A stretch of 64,000 nucleotides of DNA from contig NZ_SPVH01000006.1 in assembly GCF_004614235.1 (NCBI RefSeq), forward strand, positions 310,001-374,000, read 5' to 3'. The position numbers were made by a program, and so were the translations under genes. Below, in pieces: positions 1 through 8,029 of the stretch; position 1 is the stretch's first letter, and each line of letters begins with the position of its first letter. The DNA is from Brevundimonas intermedia. GTDB lineage: Bacteria > Pseudomonadota > Alphaproteobacteria > Caulobacterales > Caulobacteraceae. Below the pieces are notes generated by a model that was not told the origin of the DNA, searched no databases, and was given only the letters and a program-made list of their open reading frames with translations.

Positions 1-978
1 GGTGCCGGCCGTGCGCGACTGGCTCTGCACGATCATGTCCACATTGACGTTGGCCTCGGCCAGACGCGTGAAGACATCGGCGGGGGCGTCCACGCGGTCG
101 GACAGACCCAACAGTGTGATGCGGGCCTCATCACGGCTCATGGTCACACCGGACACGATACGTTTTTCCACGATCTCCTCCTCGTCGCAGATCAGGGTTC
201 CACCCTTGTCGGGCATGACGCCATTCGCGTCGGGTTCGATAAAGCTGGACAGCACGCGCACCGGCACCTGTTTGGCCATGGCCAGCTCGACCGAGCGGGT
301 CTGCAGCACCTTGGCCCCCAGGGACGCCATCTCCAGCATCTCTTCGTACGACACCTTGGCCAGACGGCGCGCGCGGCTCTCGATGCGCGGGTCGGTCGTA
401 TAGACGCCGTCCACGTCGGTGTAGATGTCGCACGGCGCGCCAAGGGCCGCCGCAACGGCGACCGCCGAGGTGTCGGATCCGCCCCGGCCCAGGGTGGTGA
501 TCTTTCCGTCCGTCGTCACGCCCTGGAAGCCGGGGACGATGGCGATCTCGCCCGAATCGACGGCGGCGCCCAGCTTCTCGCCGGGGATGTCGACGATGCG
601 GGCGCGGGCGTGGGCGTCGTCGGTGATGATCGGCACCTGCCAGCCCATCCACGAGCGGGCGTTGAAGCCCATGTTGCGCAGGGTCGCGGCCAGCAGACCC
701 GAGGTGACCTGTTCGCCCGAGGCGACCACCACGTCATATTCGTCGTCCGACAGGGGCAGGCCCGCTGCGGCCGGTCCGGCGCCGTCGGTCCAGGCGACCA
801 GTTCGTTGGTCTTGCCCGCCATGGCGGAGACGACGACGGCGACCTTCTTGCCCGCAGACACCTCCGCCGCGACGATCCGCGCCGCACGGCGAATGCGTTC
901 GAGGTCGCCCATCGAGGTGCCGCCGAACTTCATCACCAGTCGTGTCGTAGCAGATCGTGAAGAATCAGGCCGCGTCAT
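1..978 (-). CDS. lysC: Aspartate kinase, 3' end cut off by the window edge
   Basis: Phosphorylates L-aspartate, the first step towards lysine, threonine, methionine and diaminopimelate. The reverse strand is open for 326 codons to base 1 without a stop. The N-terminal kinase motif KFGGTSM lies at about residues 16-22, and GGSDTSAVA and the DVDGVYTTDPR stretch follow, all typical of the amino-acid kinase fold. From about residue 285 the sequence TLLGLSDRVDAPADV begins the first ACT (allosteric) domain; the second ACT domain would lie outside the window. The start could be ATG 978 or ATG 933, just before the kinase motif; many homologues begin close to the latter. It is divergent from ubiG with a gap of 55 bases. 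The family assignment is secure; the feedback effector cannot be read from here. Confidence 0.95.
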   Translation of the reverse strand, partial: MTRPDSSRSATTRLVMKFGGTSMGDLERIRRAARIVAAEVSAGKKVAVVVSAMAGKTNELVAWTDGAGPAAAGLPLSDDEYDVVVASGEQVTSGLLAATLRNMGFNARSWMGWQVPIITDDAHARARIVDIPGEKLGAAVDSGEIAIVPGFQGVTTDGKITTLGRGGSDTSAVAVAAALGAPCDIYTDVDGVYTTDPRIESRARRLAKVSYEEMLEMASLGAKVLQTRSVELAMAKQVPVRVLSSFIEPDANGVMPDKGGTLICDEEEIVEKRIVSGVTMSRDEARITLLGLSDRVDAPADVFTRLAEANVNVDMIVQSQSRTAGT

Positions 979-1033
979 CGTGGCGTTCCGCCCCCTGCTT
1001 GCGTGAAAGGGCGCGAAGGTTCATCCCTCGCGC

Positions 1034-1849
1034 ATGACCGCTTCTAGCGACGCCGCACCGTCTCGCCTACCCCGCGAAGGGCATGGTTTTTCGCAAAATT
1101 CGTCCGAAGGCGCGTTCGGCGCATCGATCGACCCCGCCGACGTGGCCCGCTTCTCGGCCCAGGCGGCCGAATGGTGGGATGCGAACGGGCCGTTCGCGCC
1201 CCTTCACCGGTTCAACCCGGCGCGTCTGGCCCTGATCCGCGATCAGCTTTGCACCCGCCTGGGCCGCGACCCCAGGGCGCGCGCGCCCTTCGAGGGGCTG
1301 ACCCTGCTGGACGTCGGATGCGGCGGGGGACTGATCGCCGAGCCCATGCGGCGGATGGGCTTTTCCGTCAGCGCCATCGACGCCTCGTCCGAGAACATCG
1401 GCACGGCGCGGGCGCACGCCGACATGGTCGGGTTGGACATCGCCTATCGCGCCGCCACGGTCGAACAGATCGAGGCCGAGGGCGCGGGGCCGTTCGACGT
1501 GGTCCTGACCATGGAGGTGATCGAGCATGTCGCCGATCCCGAAGCCTTCGTGCGCGCCTGTTCGCGCCTGGTTCGGCCGGGCGGCGTCATGATGGTCGCC
1601 ACCCTGAACCGCACGTTGAAGTCGCTGGCCCTGGGCAAGGTCGCGGCGGAATACATCCTGCGCTGGGTCCCGGCCGGGACGCACGACTGGCTCCAGTTCC
1701 TGAAGCCCGACGAGATCCGGGCGATGCTGGCGGCCGAGCCCGTGACGGTCGAGGGGCCGTACGGCCTCAACTACGACCCGCTGCACGACCGCTGGAGCCA
1801 GAGCGACGATGCAGGCATCAACTATATGATGGTCGCCACGCGGGCCTGA
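1034..1849 (+). CDS. ubiG: Ubiquinone biosynthesis O-methyltransferase UbiG
   Basis: SAM-dependent methyltransferase that performs both O-methylations of the ubiquinone head group. The protein has 271 residues, slightly longer than usual because of a Ser-rich N-terminal extension of about 35 residues before [17 protein letters not shown], the normal UbiG beginning. The SAM-binding motif [14 protein letters not shown] lies at about residues 90-103, and [17 protein letters not shown] (motif post-I region) follows. The C-terminal [10 protein letters not shown] and [11 protein letters not shown] segments are typical of UbiG. It is divergent from lysC and is followed by a palindromic intergenic element. 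The start is uncertain within the extension; no strong ribosome binding site is visible. Confidence 0.93.
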   Translation: MTASSDAAPSRLPREGHGFSQNSSEGAFGASIDPADVARFSAQAAEWWDANGPFAPLHRFNPARLALIRDQLCTRLGRDPRARAPFEGLTLLDVGCGGGLIAEPMRRMGFSVSAIDASSENIGTARAHADMVGLDIAYRAATVEQIEAEGAGPFDVVLTMEVIEHVADPEAFVRACSRLVRPGGVMMVATLNRTLKSLALGKVAAEYILRWVPAGTHDWLQFLKPDEIRAMLAAEPVTVEGPYGLNYDPLHDRWSQSDDAGINYMMVATRA

Positions 1850-1857
1850 CCCGGTCA

Positions 1858-1992
1858 TCTCCCTCCCCTTCATGGGGAGGGACGGCGAAGCGGAGCGCAG
1901 CCCGGGTGGGGCCGTCAAGGACTTCGCGCTCGCCCTGTCTAGCCCCACCCTGATCGCTTCGCGATCGTCCCTCCCCATGAAGGGGAGGGAGA
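1858..1992. repeat. Intergenic palindromic element, type A
   Basis: This fills the gap between the convergent ubiG and OPT transporter genes. The outer arms (1858-1884 and 1966-1992) are 27-base perfect inverted copies, and each arm can itself fold (CCCTCCCC/GGGGAGGG). Nested inside are GCGAAGCG/CGCTTCGC and GGGTGGGGC/GCCCCACCC pairs, so the whole element can form a long branched hairpin on either strand. It has no coding content. It resembles the short non-autonomous palindromes common between genes in Caulobacterales. It may also act as a bidirectional terminator, but no T-run follows. Confidence 0.75.
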
Positions 1993-1995
1993 AAA

Positions 1996-4041
1996 TCAGA
2001 CCTTCTCGGCCCGTTTGCGCGTCCAGCTGTAGAGGCCGAACACCGCCGCCGCGAAGACGACGATCCCGGCCAGCATGGCGGGCCAGCCGGAGCCTTCGGG
2101 GATCATGGCGAAGGGCGCTTCACTGTTCGTGCCGACGATGACGCTGGCGTAGAAGACGCCGAACAGGCTCTCGCCCACGATCAGGCCGGACGCCAGCAGC
2201 ACGCCCATGCGGCGCGCCACGTCGGCGAACCGGGTCGTCTTGACCGCCTTGTCATAGAACCAGCCGACCACGGCGCCGATGACCAGCATCGTCGTCACCG
2301 CCGCCGGCAGATAAAAGCCGATGCCCACGGCCAACGGCGGCAGCTTGACCTTGCCCTTGGTCGATTTGGACACGACGGCGTCCAGCACGATGATGACCAC
2401 GCCGATCACCGCGCCCAGGCCGATCAGGTCCCAGCGCAGGTCGCCGCCGATGACGCCGCGCGCCAGGGCCGAGATCAGGGTCGCCTGGGGGGCCGCCAGC
2501 GGCTCGTTGGCGATGCCGGGAGGGCCGCCCTCGAACCCGAAGGCGCCGTTCAGCTTGTTCAGGATAAAGGGGATGACCAGGGCGCCGGCGATGACGCCGA
2601 CGATCAGGGCTAACTGCTGGCGCCACGGCGTGGCGTCGACCAGCTGGCCGGTCTTCAGATCCTGAAGGTTGTCGTTGGCGATGACGGCGACGGCGAAGAC
2701 GACCGCCGTCACGATCAGGGCGAAGGCGATGATCGAGCCGTCGGCCGGCACGCCCGCGATCTTCATCACGCCCAGCATCAGCAGCGAGGCCACGATGATG
2801 GCCAGGATGCCGACGCCTGAGACGGGGCTGTTCGACGAGCCGATAAGGCCGGCCATGTATCCGCAGATGGCCGCCACCGCGAAACCGATCAGCACCACAT
2901 AGACCAGGCCGCCGATGACCAGCAGGGGCGCGGACGCCGCCAGCGTCGGCGAGGCCAGGGCGATCCAGGTCAACAGTCCGGCGATGGCGATCAGGGCCGC
3001 CACCGACACGGCGCCGACGATCTTGATCGGAATATCCTGTTCGGCGCGTTCCAGCACCTCGCCGTGCGAACGCTTGGACTGGGCCGCCAGGGCCGAGGTC
3101 AGGCCGCCGATCAGCGGCCCGGCCAGCTTGATCAGGGTCCAGATCGCCGCCACGCCGATGACGCCGGCGCCCATGAAGCGGACCTCACGGCTCCAGACCG
3201 TCATGGCCAGTTCCTCGGCAGGCGTGCCGGCGGGCAGGGTCGCCGCGATCGAGGGCAGGCCGTGCGCCGTCAGCCAGGCGATGGTGTCGGGGCTGGTCAG
3301 GATCGGCACGGCGATGACCCAGGCCAGGATCAGGCCGAACAGCTGGGCCAGGCCGACCGTCAGGCCGATCAGGTGCCCGGCGCCCAGCAGGGCGAACTGC
3401 ATGCCGAAGCCGACGCCGGTCGCGCCGCCGCCCAAGGCGGCTGGAAGCTTGAAGAACTTGGCCGCCTCGCCCGCAAACACGCGACCGGCGACCAGCAGGG
3501 CGTAGCCCGAAGACACCACGGCGCCCGCGACCACGACCCACAGGCCGGACTTGTTCTCGCGCACGGCGCTTTCGGTCTGTTCGGCGCCGCGCGAGCCGAC
3601 CTTCAGCACCTCGGCGGCGGCGACGCCCTCGGGGTAGGGCAGGCCGCCGTTGGTCACCAGGGCGCGGCGCAGCGGGATCGAGAAGGTCACCCCCAGAATG
3701 CCGCCGAAAATGCAGATCAGGGTCGATTCCCAGAACGGAAACTCCAGCCACCAGCCGATCATCACCAGGCCGGGCAGGACGAAGATGATCGAACTCATGG
3801 CGCCGCCGACCGAGGCGACGGTCTGGACGGTCATGTTCTCCCAGATGGTCGAGGTGCGGAAACCGCGCAGGATCGCCATCGAAATGACCGCCGCCGGAAT
3901 GGCCGAGGCGAAGGTCAGACCCACCTTCAGGCCCAGGTAGGTGTTGGCGGCGGTGAAGACCACGGCCAACAGGACGCCCAAAATCAGGGCGCGGAGGGTG
4001 AGTTCAAGCCGACCCTTGGGGGCGGCGGCGGCGTCTGTCAT
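1996..4041 (-). CDS. OPT family oligopeptide transporter
   Basis: Integral membrane proton-coupled transporter of the oligopeptide transporter superfamily, probably importing small peptides or metal-chelating compounds. The chain is about 681 residues and hydrophobic along its length, with roughly 14-16 predicted membrane helices. Family-typical segments include NTYLGLKVGLTFASAIPAA near the N-terminus, the NGGLPYPEGVAAAEVLK motif, the SSNSPVSGVGI segment and the NDNLQDLKTGQLVDATPW segment. I chose ATG 4041 (MTDAAAAPKG) over ATG 4077 because the extra 12 residues are basic and atypical. The substrate cannot be predicted. The gene is convergent with ubiG and divergent from mutM. Confidence 0.9.
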   Translation of the reverse strand: MTDAAAAPKGRLELTLRALILGVLLAVVFTAANTYLGLKVGLTFASAIPAAVISMAILRGFRTSTIWENMTVQTVASVGGAMSSIIFVLPGLVMIGWWLEFPFWESTLICIFGGILGVTFSIPLRRALVTNGGLPYPEGVAAAEVLKVGSRGAEQTESAVRENKSGLWVVVAGAVVSSGYALLVAGRVFAGEAAKFFKLPAALGGGATGVGFGMQFALLGAGHLIGLTVGLAQLFGLILAWVIAVPILTSPDTIAWLTAHGLPSIAATLPAGTPAEELAMTVWSREVRFMGAGVIGVAAIWTLIKLAGPLIGGLTSALAAQSKRSHGEVLERAEQDIPIKIVGAVSVAALIAIAGLLTWIALASPTLAASAPLLVIGGLVYVVLIGFAVAAICGYMAGLIGSSNSPVSGVGILAIIVASLLMLGVMKIAGVPADGSIIAFALIVTAVVFAVAVIANDNLQDLKTGQLVDATPWRQQLALIVGVIAGALVIPFILNKLNGAFGFEGGPPGIANEPLAAPQATLISALARGVIGGDLRWDLIGLGAVIGVVIIVLDAVVSKSTKGKVKLPPLAVGIGFYLPAAVTTMLVIGAVVGWFYDKAVKTTRFADVARRMGVLLASGLIVGESLFGVFYASVIVGTNSEAPFAMIPEGSGWPAMLAGIVVFAAAVFGLYSWTRKRAEKV

Positions 4042-4162
4042 CGGCGAATTCCCACGTTCGCGCGGACGTAAGCGCATTATGTCGCAGGCGGCAACAGGCC
4101 GCGACGAGATGGGCGCCGGCCATCGGCTTGGCCCGGCGGTCGGGACGGGCTAGGACCACCTC

Positions 4163-5026
4163 ATGCCTGAACTTCCCGAGGTCGAAACCGTCCGACGCGG
4201 CCTGACGCCGGTGCTGGCGGGCGCGCGCCTGTCGCGGGTGCGGATCAACCGGCCCGACCTGCGTTTTCCCTTCCCCGAGCGGTTCGTCGAACGGCTGGAG
4301 GGGGCGACGGTCCAGCGGATCGACCGCCGGGCCAAATATCTGCTCATGCCGCTGTCGACCGGCGAGACCTGGATCACACACCTGGGCATGACCGGCCGCT
4401 TCACCCTGGACGGAACCCTGCTGGGCGAGTTCGAGGAGGCGGCGCCCATCGCCGGCAAGCACGAGCACTTCAGCGGCTGCGCCATCCGCGACGGCGCCGC
4501 GACCCGCATCGGCTATGCCGACGCCCGCCGGTTCGGCTTCATGGGCCTGATCCCCACCGACCAGGTCGAGACCCATCCCTGGTTCGCCGGCCTGGGTCCC
4601 GAACCCCTGGGCAACGGTTTTTCCGGCGCCCATCTGGTCGAGGCCTTCGCGGGCAAGAAGCAGAACATCAAGGTCAGTCTGCTGGACCAGCGGATCGTGT
4701 CCGGCCTGGGCAATATCTATGTGTGCGAGGCGCTTTACCGCGCCCGCATCTCGCCCCTGGTCGCGGCCGGCAAGGTGTCGAAGGCGCGGCTGGAACGACT
4801 GGCGGCCGAGGTCCGCAACGTGCTGAACGACGCCATCGCGGCGGGCGGCTCGACCCTGCGCGACTTCGCCAACGCCGAGGGCGGCCAGGGCTATTTCCAG
4901 CACCGGTTCGACGTCTATGGCCGCGAGGGCGAGCCGTGTCGGGGCGAAAAATGCACCGGCGTCGTCGCCCGTATCGTCCAGGGCGGCCGCTCCACCTTCT
5001 ACTGCCCCTCCTGCCAGAAGGCGTAA
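4163..5026 (+). CDS. mutM: Formamidopyrimidine-DNA glycosylase (MutM/Fpg)
   Basis: Base-excision repair enzyme that removes 8-oxoguanine and formamidopyrimidines and nicks the strand by beta/delta elimination. The 287-residue protein begins MPELPEVETVRRGL; after removal of Met, Pro and Glu are the catalytic pair. A conserved lysine is present in RRAKYLLM, and the H2TH region includes LLDQRIVSGLGNIYVCEALY. The C-terminal zinc finger is intact (CRGEKC, then CPSCQK). Length and motifs are normal. A weak ribosome binding site GGACC precedes the ATG. The DUF1697 gene follows three bases after the stop, so the two are probably co-transcribed. Confidence 0.97.
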   Translation: MPELPEVETVRRGLTPVLAGARLSRVRINRPDLRFPFPERFVERLEGATVQRIDRRAKYLLMPLSTGETWITHLGMTGRFTLDGTLLGEFEEAAPIAGKHEHFSGCAIRDGAATRIGYADARRFGFMGLIPTDQVETHPWFAGLGPEPLGNGFSGAHLVEAFAGKKQNIKVSLLDQRIVSGLGNIYVCEALYRARISPLVAAGKVSKARLERLAAEVRNVLNDAIAAGGSTLRDFANAEGGQGYFQHRFDVYGREGEPCRGEKCTGVVARIVQGGRSTFYCPSCQKA

Positions 5027-5029
5027 GGT

Positions 5030-5569
5030 ATGAGCGACCGCATCTGCCTGTTGCGCGGCGTCAATGTCGGCGGGGTCAAGGTTCCGATGGCCGAGCTGAA
5101 GGCCATCGCCGTCGAGGCCGGCTTCGCCAATCCCCGCACCCTATTAGCCAGCGGCAATCTGGTGGTCGAGACCGACGCCGAACCGGCCTATGTCGCGGCG
5201 CGGCTGGAGCAGGGGATCGCCGCCCATTTCGGCCGCCCCATCGACGTGATCGTGCGCACGCCCAAACAATGGTCGGCATTGATGGCCGCCAATCCGTTCA
5301 CGGACGAAGCCGGTCTCAACGGGTCCAAACTGCTGGTCATGGTGATGAAGGCCGGAATCAAGGACGGCGCGGTCGAGGCGCTGCGCGGCTTCGCGGCCGG
5401 CGACGAACGGGTCGAGCCCGTCGGCGGCGACCTGTTCTTCTGGCACCCCGACGGCCTGGGCCGGTCGAAGATGGCGGAAAAGGCCCAGCCGCGCCTGATC
5501 GGCGTCGGCACAGGCCGCAACTGGAACACGGTGCAGAAGCTGGCCGCCATGGTCGGGCTGGAGGGCTGA
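5030..5569 (+). CDS. DUF1697 family protein
   Basis: Cytoplasmic protein of 179 residues of the DUF1697 family, whose function is not established. The N-terminus (ICLLRGVNVGGVKVPMAELK) and the following TLLASGNLVVET segment are diagnostic, as is the C-terminal GTGRNWNTVQKLAAM. There are no membrane segments or catalytic motifs that I can name. It lies three bases after mutM and three bases before the next small membrane protein gene, implying one transcript. Association with mutM does not by itself indicate a DNA-repair role. Confidence 0.85.
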   Translation: MSDRICLLRGVNVGGVKVPMAELKAIAVEAGFANPRTLLASGNLVVETDAEPAYVAARLEQGIAAHFGRPIDVIVRTPKQWSALMAANPFTDEAGLNGSKLLVMVMKAGIKDGAVEALRGFAAGDERVEPVGGDLFFWHPDGLGRSKMAEKAQPRLIGVGTGRNWNTVQKLAAMVGLEG

Positions 5570-5572
5570 GCG

Positions 5573-6016
5573 ATGCGCAAGATCCATCTGTGGATCAGTC
5601 TGGTGGTCGGCGTCCTGGTCTGGGGCGCCTATTTTCTTCACTTCGTTCAGGGGCTGCGCGCCGGGGACCTGGGCGGTCTGGTCTGGTGGTTCGTCGCCGC
5701 CCTGATCGTCGCCGCTGTGGCCGAGGCCGCCGCCACCGGCCTGATCGCGCGCCTGTTTCGCCGTCGCGCCCGCGTGCTGGACGAGGGGCCGACGCTTCAG
5801 GCGGCGCTGAAGGCGGGGCATGTCGCCCTGATGCTGCTGGTCGGCCTGATCCTGCTCTCGGCCCTGGTTCTGGCCCTGTCGTCCGTCTTCGGCTGGACGC
5901 TGGACCTGTCGGGCGCGCGCGGTCAGGTGATCGCCGCCAATCTGCTGCTGGCCATGGTGGTCGTCGCCGAACTGGTCCGCGCCGCCTTGACCCTGGCGCT
6001 GATGCCCCGCCGCTGA
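5573..6016 (+). CDS. Small four-helix membrane protein, function unknown
   Basis: I do not recognise this 147-residue protein. It has four hydrophobic segments at about residues 7-27, 38-60, 84-106 and 117-142, with a basic stretch RLFRRRARVLDEG between the second and third. It begins at ATG 5573, three bases after the DUF1697 stop, and ends just before a palindromic repeat, so it is probably the last gene of the mutM transcript. Open reading and codon pattern match the neighbours. No catalytic residues are evident. Confidence 0.75.
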   Translation: MRKIHLWISLVVGVLVWGAYFLHFVQGLRAGDLGGLVWWFVAALIVAAVAEAAATGLIARLFRRRARVLDEGPTLQAALKAGHVALMLLVGLILLSALVLALSSVFGWTLDLSGARGQVIAANLLLAMVVVAELVRAALTLALMPRR

Positions 6017-6028
6017 TCTTTCGTTCTT

Positions 6029-6228
6029 CCTTTCGTCATTCCGGGCGAAGCGCAGCGCAGACCCGGAACCCAGCGGTGCGCGTGAGCGCGACCCGAAGGG
6101 CGGCGCGTAGCAGCCAACCTGTCGCGCACACAGGCGGCGATATCGGTCTGGCTGAGCCATTTCGCCTTCGGCGCCGCTGGGTTCCGGGTCTTCGGGCCAA
6201 GCGGCCCTTCGCCCGGAATGACGAAAGG
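6029..6228. repeat. Intergenic palindromic element, type B
   Basis: Most of the 253-base gap before the enoyl-CoA hydratase gene is a large inverted repeat. The outer arms (6029-6050 and 6207-6228) are 22-base perfect inverted copies beginning CCTTTCGTCATTCCGGG. A second pair, 6060-6076 and 6174-6190 (GACCCGGAACCCAGCGG and its complement), is also perfect. The centre (about 6077-6173) is less symmetrical. No reading frame is convincing here. It resembles dispersed intergenic repeats of Caulobacterales and differs in sequence from the other elements in this window. Confidence 0.75.
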
Positions 6229-6269
6229 GGCGGTATCCGATATGACCGAGCAAACGAAGGAGACCGACC

Positions 6270-7058
6270 ATGGCCGAGACCTATTCCAATTTGCTGATCG
6301 AACGCCACGCCGACGGCTATGCGGTGGTGACCCTGAACCGGCCAGAGGCGCTGAACGCCCTGAACTCGGCCCTGTTCAAGGACCTCGCCGACTTCCTCGA
6401 CAGTATTGAACATGACGACGGCGTGCGCTGCCTCATCCTGACCGGCTCGGGCGAAAAGGCCTTCGCCGCCGGCGCCGACATCAAGGAGATGGCGGATCAG
6501 ACCTACGCCCAGATGTATACGGGCAACTATTTCGCCCTCGGCCATGACCGCATCACTCGTTTCAGGAAGCCGATCATCGCGGCCGTCAACGGTTTCGCCC
6601 TGGGCGGCGGCTGCGAACTGGCCATGCTGTGCGACTTCATCGTCGCCAGCGAGAAGGCGAAGTTCGGCCAGCCCGAGATCAACCTCGGCGTCGCCCCCGG
6701 CATCGGGGGTTCGCAGCGCCTTACCCGCCTGGTGGGCAAGTCCAAAGCCATGGATATGGTCCTGACCGCCCGCATGATGGACGCCACCGAGGCGGAACGC
6801 GCCGGCCTCGCCTCGCGCATCTTCCCGCACGACACCCTGCTGGACGAAACGCGCAAGATCGCCGCCAGGATCGCCTCGCAAAGCCCGCTGGCGGTCATGG
6901 CTAACAAGGAGATGGTCAACGCCGCGCTAGAGACGACCCTGACCCAAGGCGTCCAGTTCGAACGCCGCCTGTTCCACTCCCTGTTCGCCTTCGAGGACCA
7001 GAAGGAGGGCATGTCCGCCTTCGTCGAAAAGCGCAAACCCGACTTCAAGGGGCGATAA
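6270..7058 (+). CDS. Enoyl-CoA hydratase
   Basis: Hydrates trans-2-enoyl-CoA in fatty-acid beta-oxidation and related acyl-CoA breakdown. The 262-residue crotonase-fold protein has the two catalytic glutamates, E116 in GGGCELAM and E136 in GQPEINLGV. The oxyanion-hole segments FAAGADIKEM (about residues 65-74) and NGFALGGGCE are also present. The PGIGGSQRL segment is typical of short-chain enoyl-CoA hydratases (FadB1/PaaF type). A ribosome binding site AAGGAG lies about 9 bases before the ATG. It is a single gene behind a palindromic repeat. The exact chain-length preference cannot be judged. Confidence 0.93.
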   Translation: MAETYSNLLIERHADGYAVVTLNRPEALNALNSALFKDLADFLDSIEHDDGVRCLILTGSGEKAFAAGADIKEMADQTYAQMYTGNYFALGHDRITRFRKPIIAAVNGFALGGGCELAMLCDFIVASEKAKFGQPEINLGVAPGIGGSQRLTRLVGKSKAMDMVLTARMMDATEAERAGLASRIFPHDTLLDETRKIAARIASQSPLAVMANKEMVNAALETTLTQGVQFERRLFHSLFAFEDQKEGMSAFVEKRKPDFKGR

Positions 7059-7107
7059 GCCGCAAGCGCGCCGTCAACCGATCGCCGTGATCGGGCGTTA
7101 GGGGCGA

Positions 7108-8025
7108 ATGATGATCCGTCTCTTCGTTTCGCTTGTGGCGACCCTGTTCGTTTTCGTCCCTGCGGCCCAGGCCCAGGTTCAAGCCCAGATTCAGGGTCGG
7201 CTGCCGGTACAGGCGCCGGCCTTCAGTTCCAGCCGCATCATCGTCGAGACGCGCGGGACGGGGCCGGACATCATCTTCATCCCCGGCCTGGGCTCGACGG
7301 GGTCGGCCTGGCGCTCGACGGCGGATCGGCTGGATGACTGCTACCGGGTGCATCTGGTCACCGTGCGCGGCTTCGGCGAAACCGATATCGGTGACAATGT
7401 CAGCGGCGGTCTGGCCGGCCCGGCCGCCAGCGAGATCGAACGCTATATCCGCGAGCAGCGGATCGACCGTCCCGCCGTGATCGGCCATTCGCTGGGCGGT
7501 CAGATCGCCCTGCGCGTAGCGGCCGACATGGGCGACCGGATCGGTCGGGTGATGGTGGTCGATTCCTCGCCCTTCTTCCCGTCTCTGGTGGACGCCCGCG
7601 CGACCTCGGCCCAGGTCGAACCTCTGGCGCGGCTGGGCTATCAGGCCCTGCTGCTGTTCGGCGATCAGGCGCTGAAGTCCCAGGTCGCGGCCTTTGGCGT
7701 GGACATGGGTCTGGCCGGCGACATGGTGTTTCAGGGCCTGGGCCTTCAGGGCGGCGACCGGCGCGTCCTGGCCCAGGGGCTGTACGAGGCCCTGACCGTG
7801 GACCTGCGCCCGCGCCTGTCCCAGATCACCGCGCCGGTGACTGTGGTCTATGGCTGGACCCGCGACACCGAGGCTCCCCGCAATCGGCTGGAGGGCCTGT
7901 ATCGCTACGGCTTCCAGGGCCTGCCGCGCACCGCCCGGTTCGAGCGGATCGAAGGCGCCCAGCACCAGGTGATGATCGAACAGCCGCAGCGGTTCCTGGC
8001 GGCGGTTCAGCGGTTCCTGAGCTGA
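7108..8025 (+). CDS. Secreted alpha/beta-hydrolase
   Basis: The 305-residue protein has an N-terminal signal peptide (about residues 1-22, ending VPAAQAQ) and an alpha/beta-hydrolase core. The nucleophile elbow is GHSLGG with S128, the oxyanion-hole region is FIPGLGSTGSAW, and the likely catalytic histidine is H286 in GAQHQVM. The acid residue is probably the Asp of VVDSSPF. The fold is clear but the substrate (ester, lactone or amide) is not. Two adjacent ATG codons (7108, 7111) can start it. Its stop is only four bases from the stop of the convergent DsbD-like gene. Confidence 0.85.
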   Translation: MMIRLFVSLVATLFVFVPAAQAQVQAQIQGRLPVQAPAFSSSRIIVETRGTGPDIIFIPGLGSTGSAWRSTADRLDDCYRVHLVTVRGFGETDIGDNVSGGLAGPAASEIERYIREQRIDRPAVIGHSLGGQIALRVAADMGDRIGRVMVVDSSPFFPSLVDARATSAQVEPLARLGYQALLLFGDQALKSQVAAFGVDMGLAGDMVFQGLGLQGGDRRVLAQGLYEALTVDLRPRLSQITAPVTVVYGWTRDTEAPRNRLEGLYRYGFQGLPRTARFERIEGAQHQVMIEQPQRFLAAVQRFLS

Positions 8026-8029
8026 TCCT

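Noticed and set aside
3064..4071. Long forward frames opposite the OPT transporter
   Set aside because: They encode Arg/Gln/Gly-rich antisense sequence, and the reverse strand carries a full membrane transporter.
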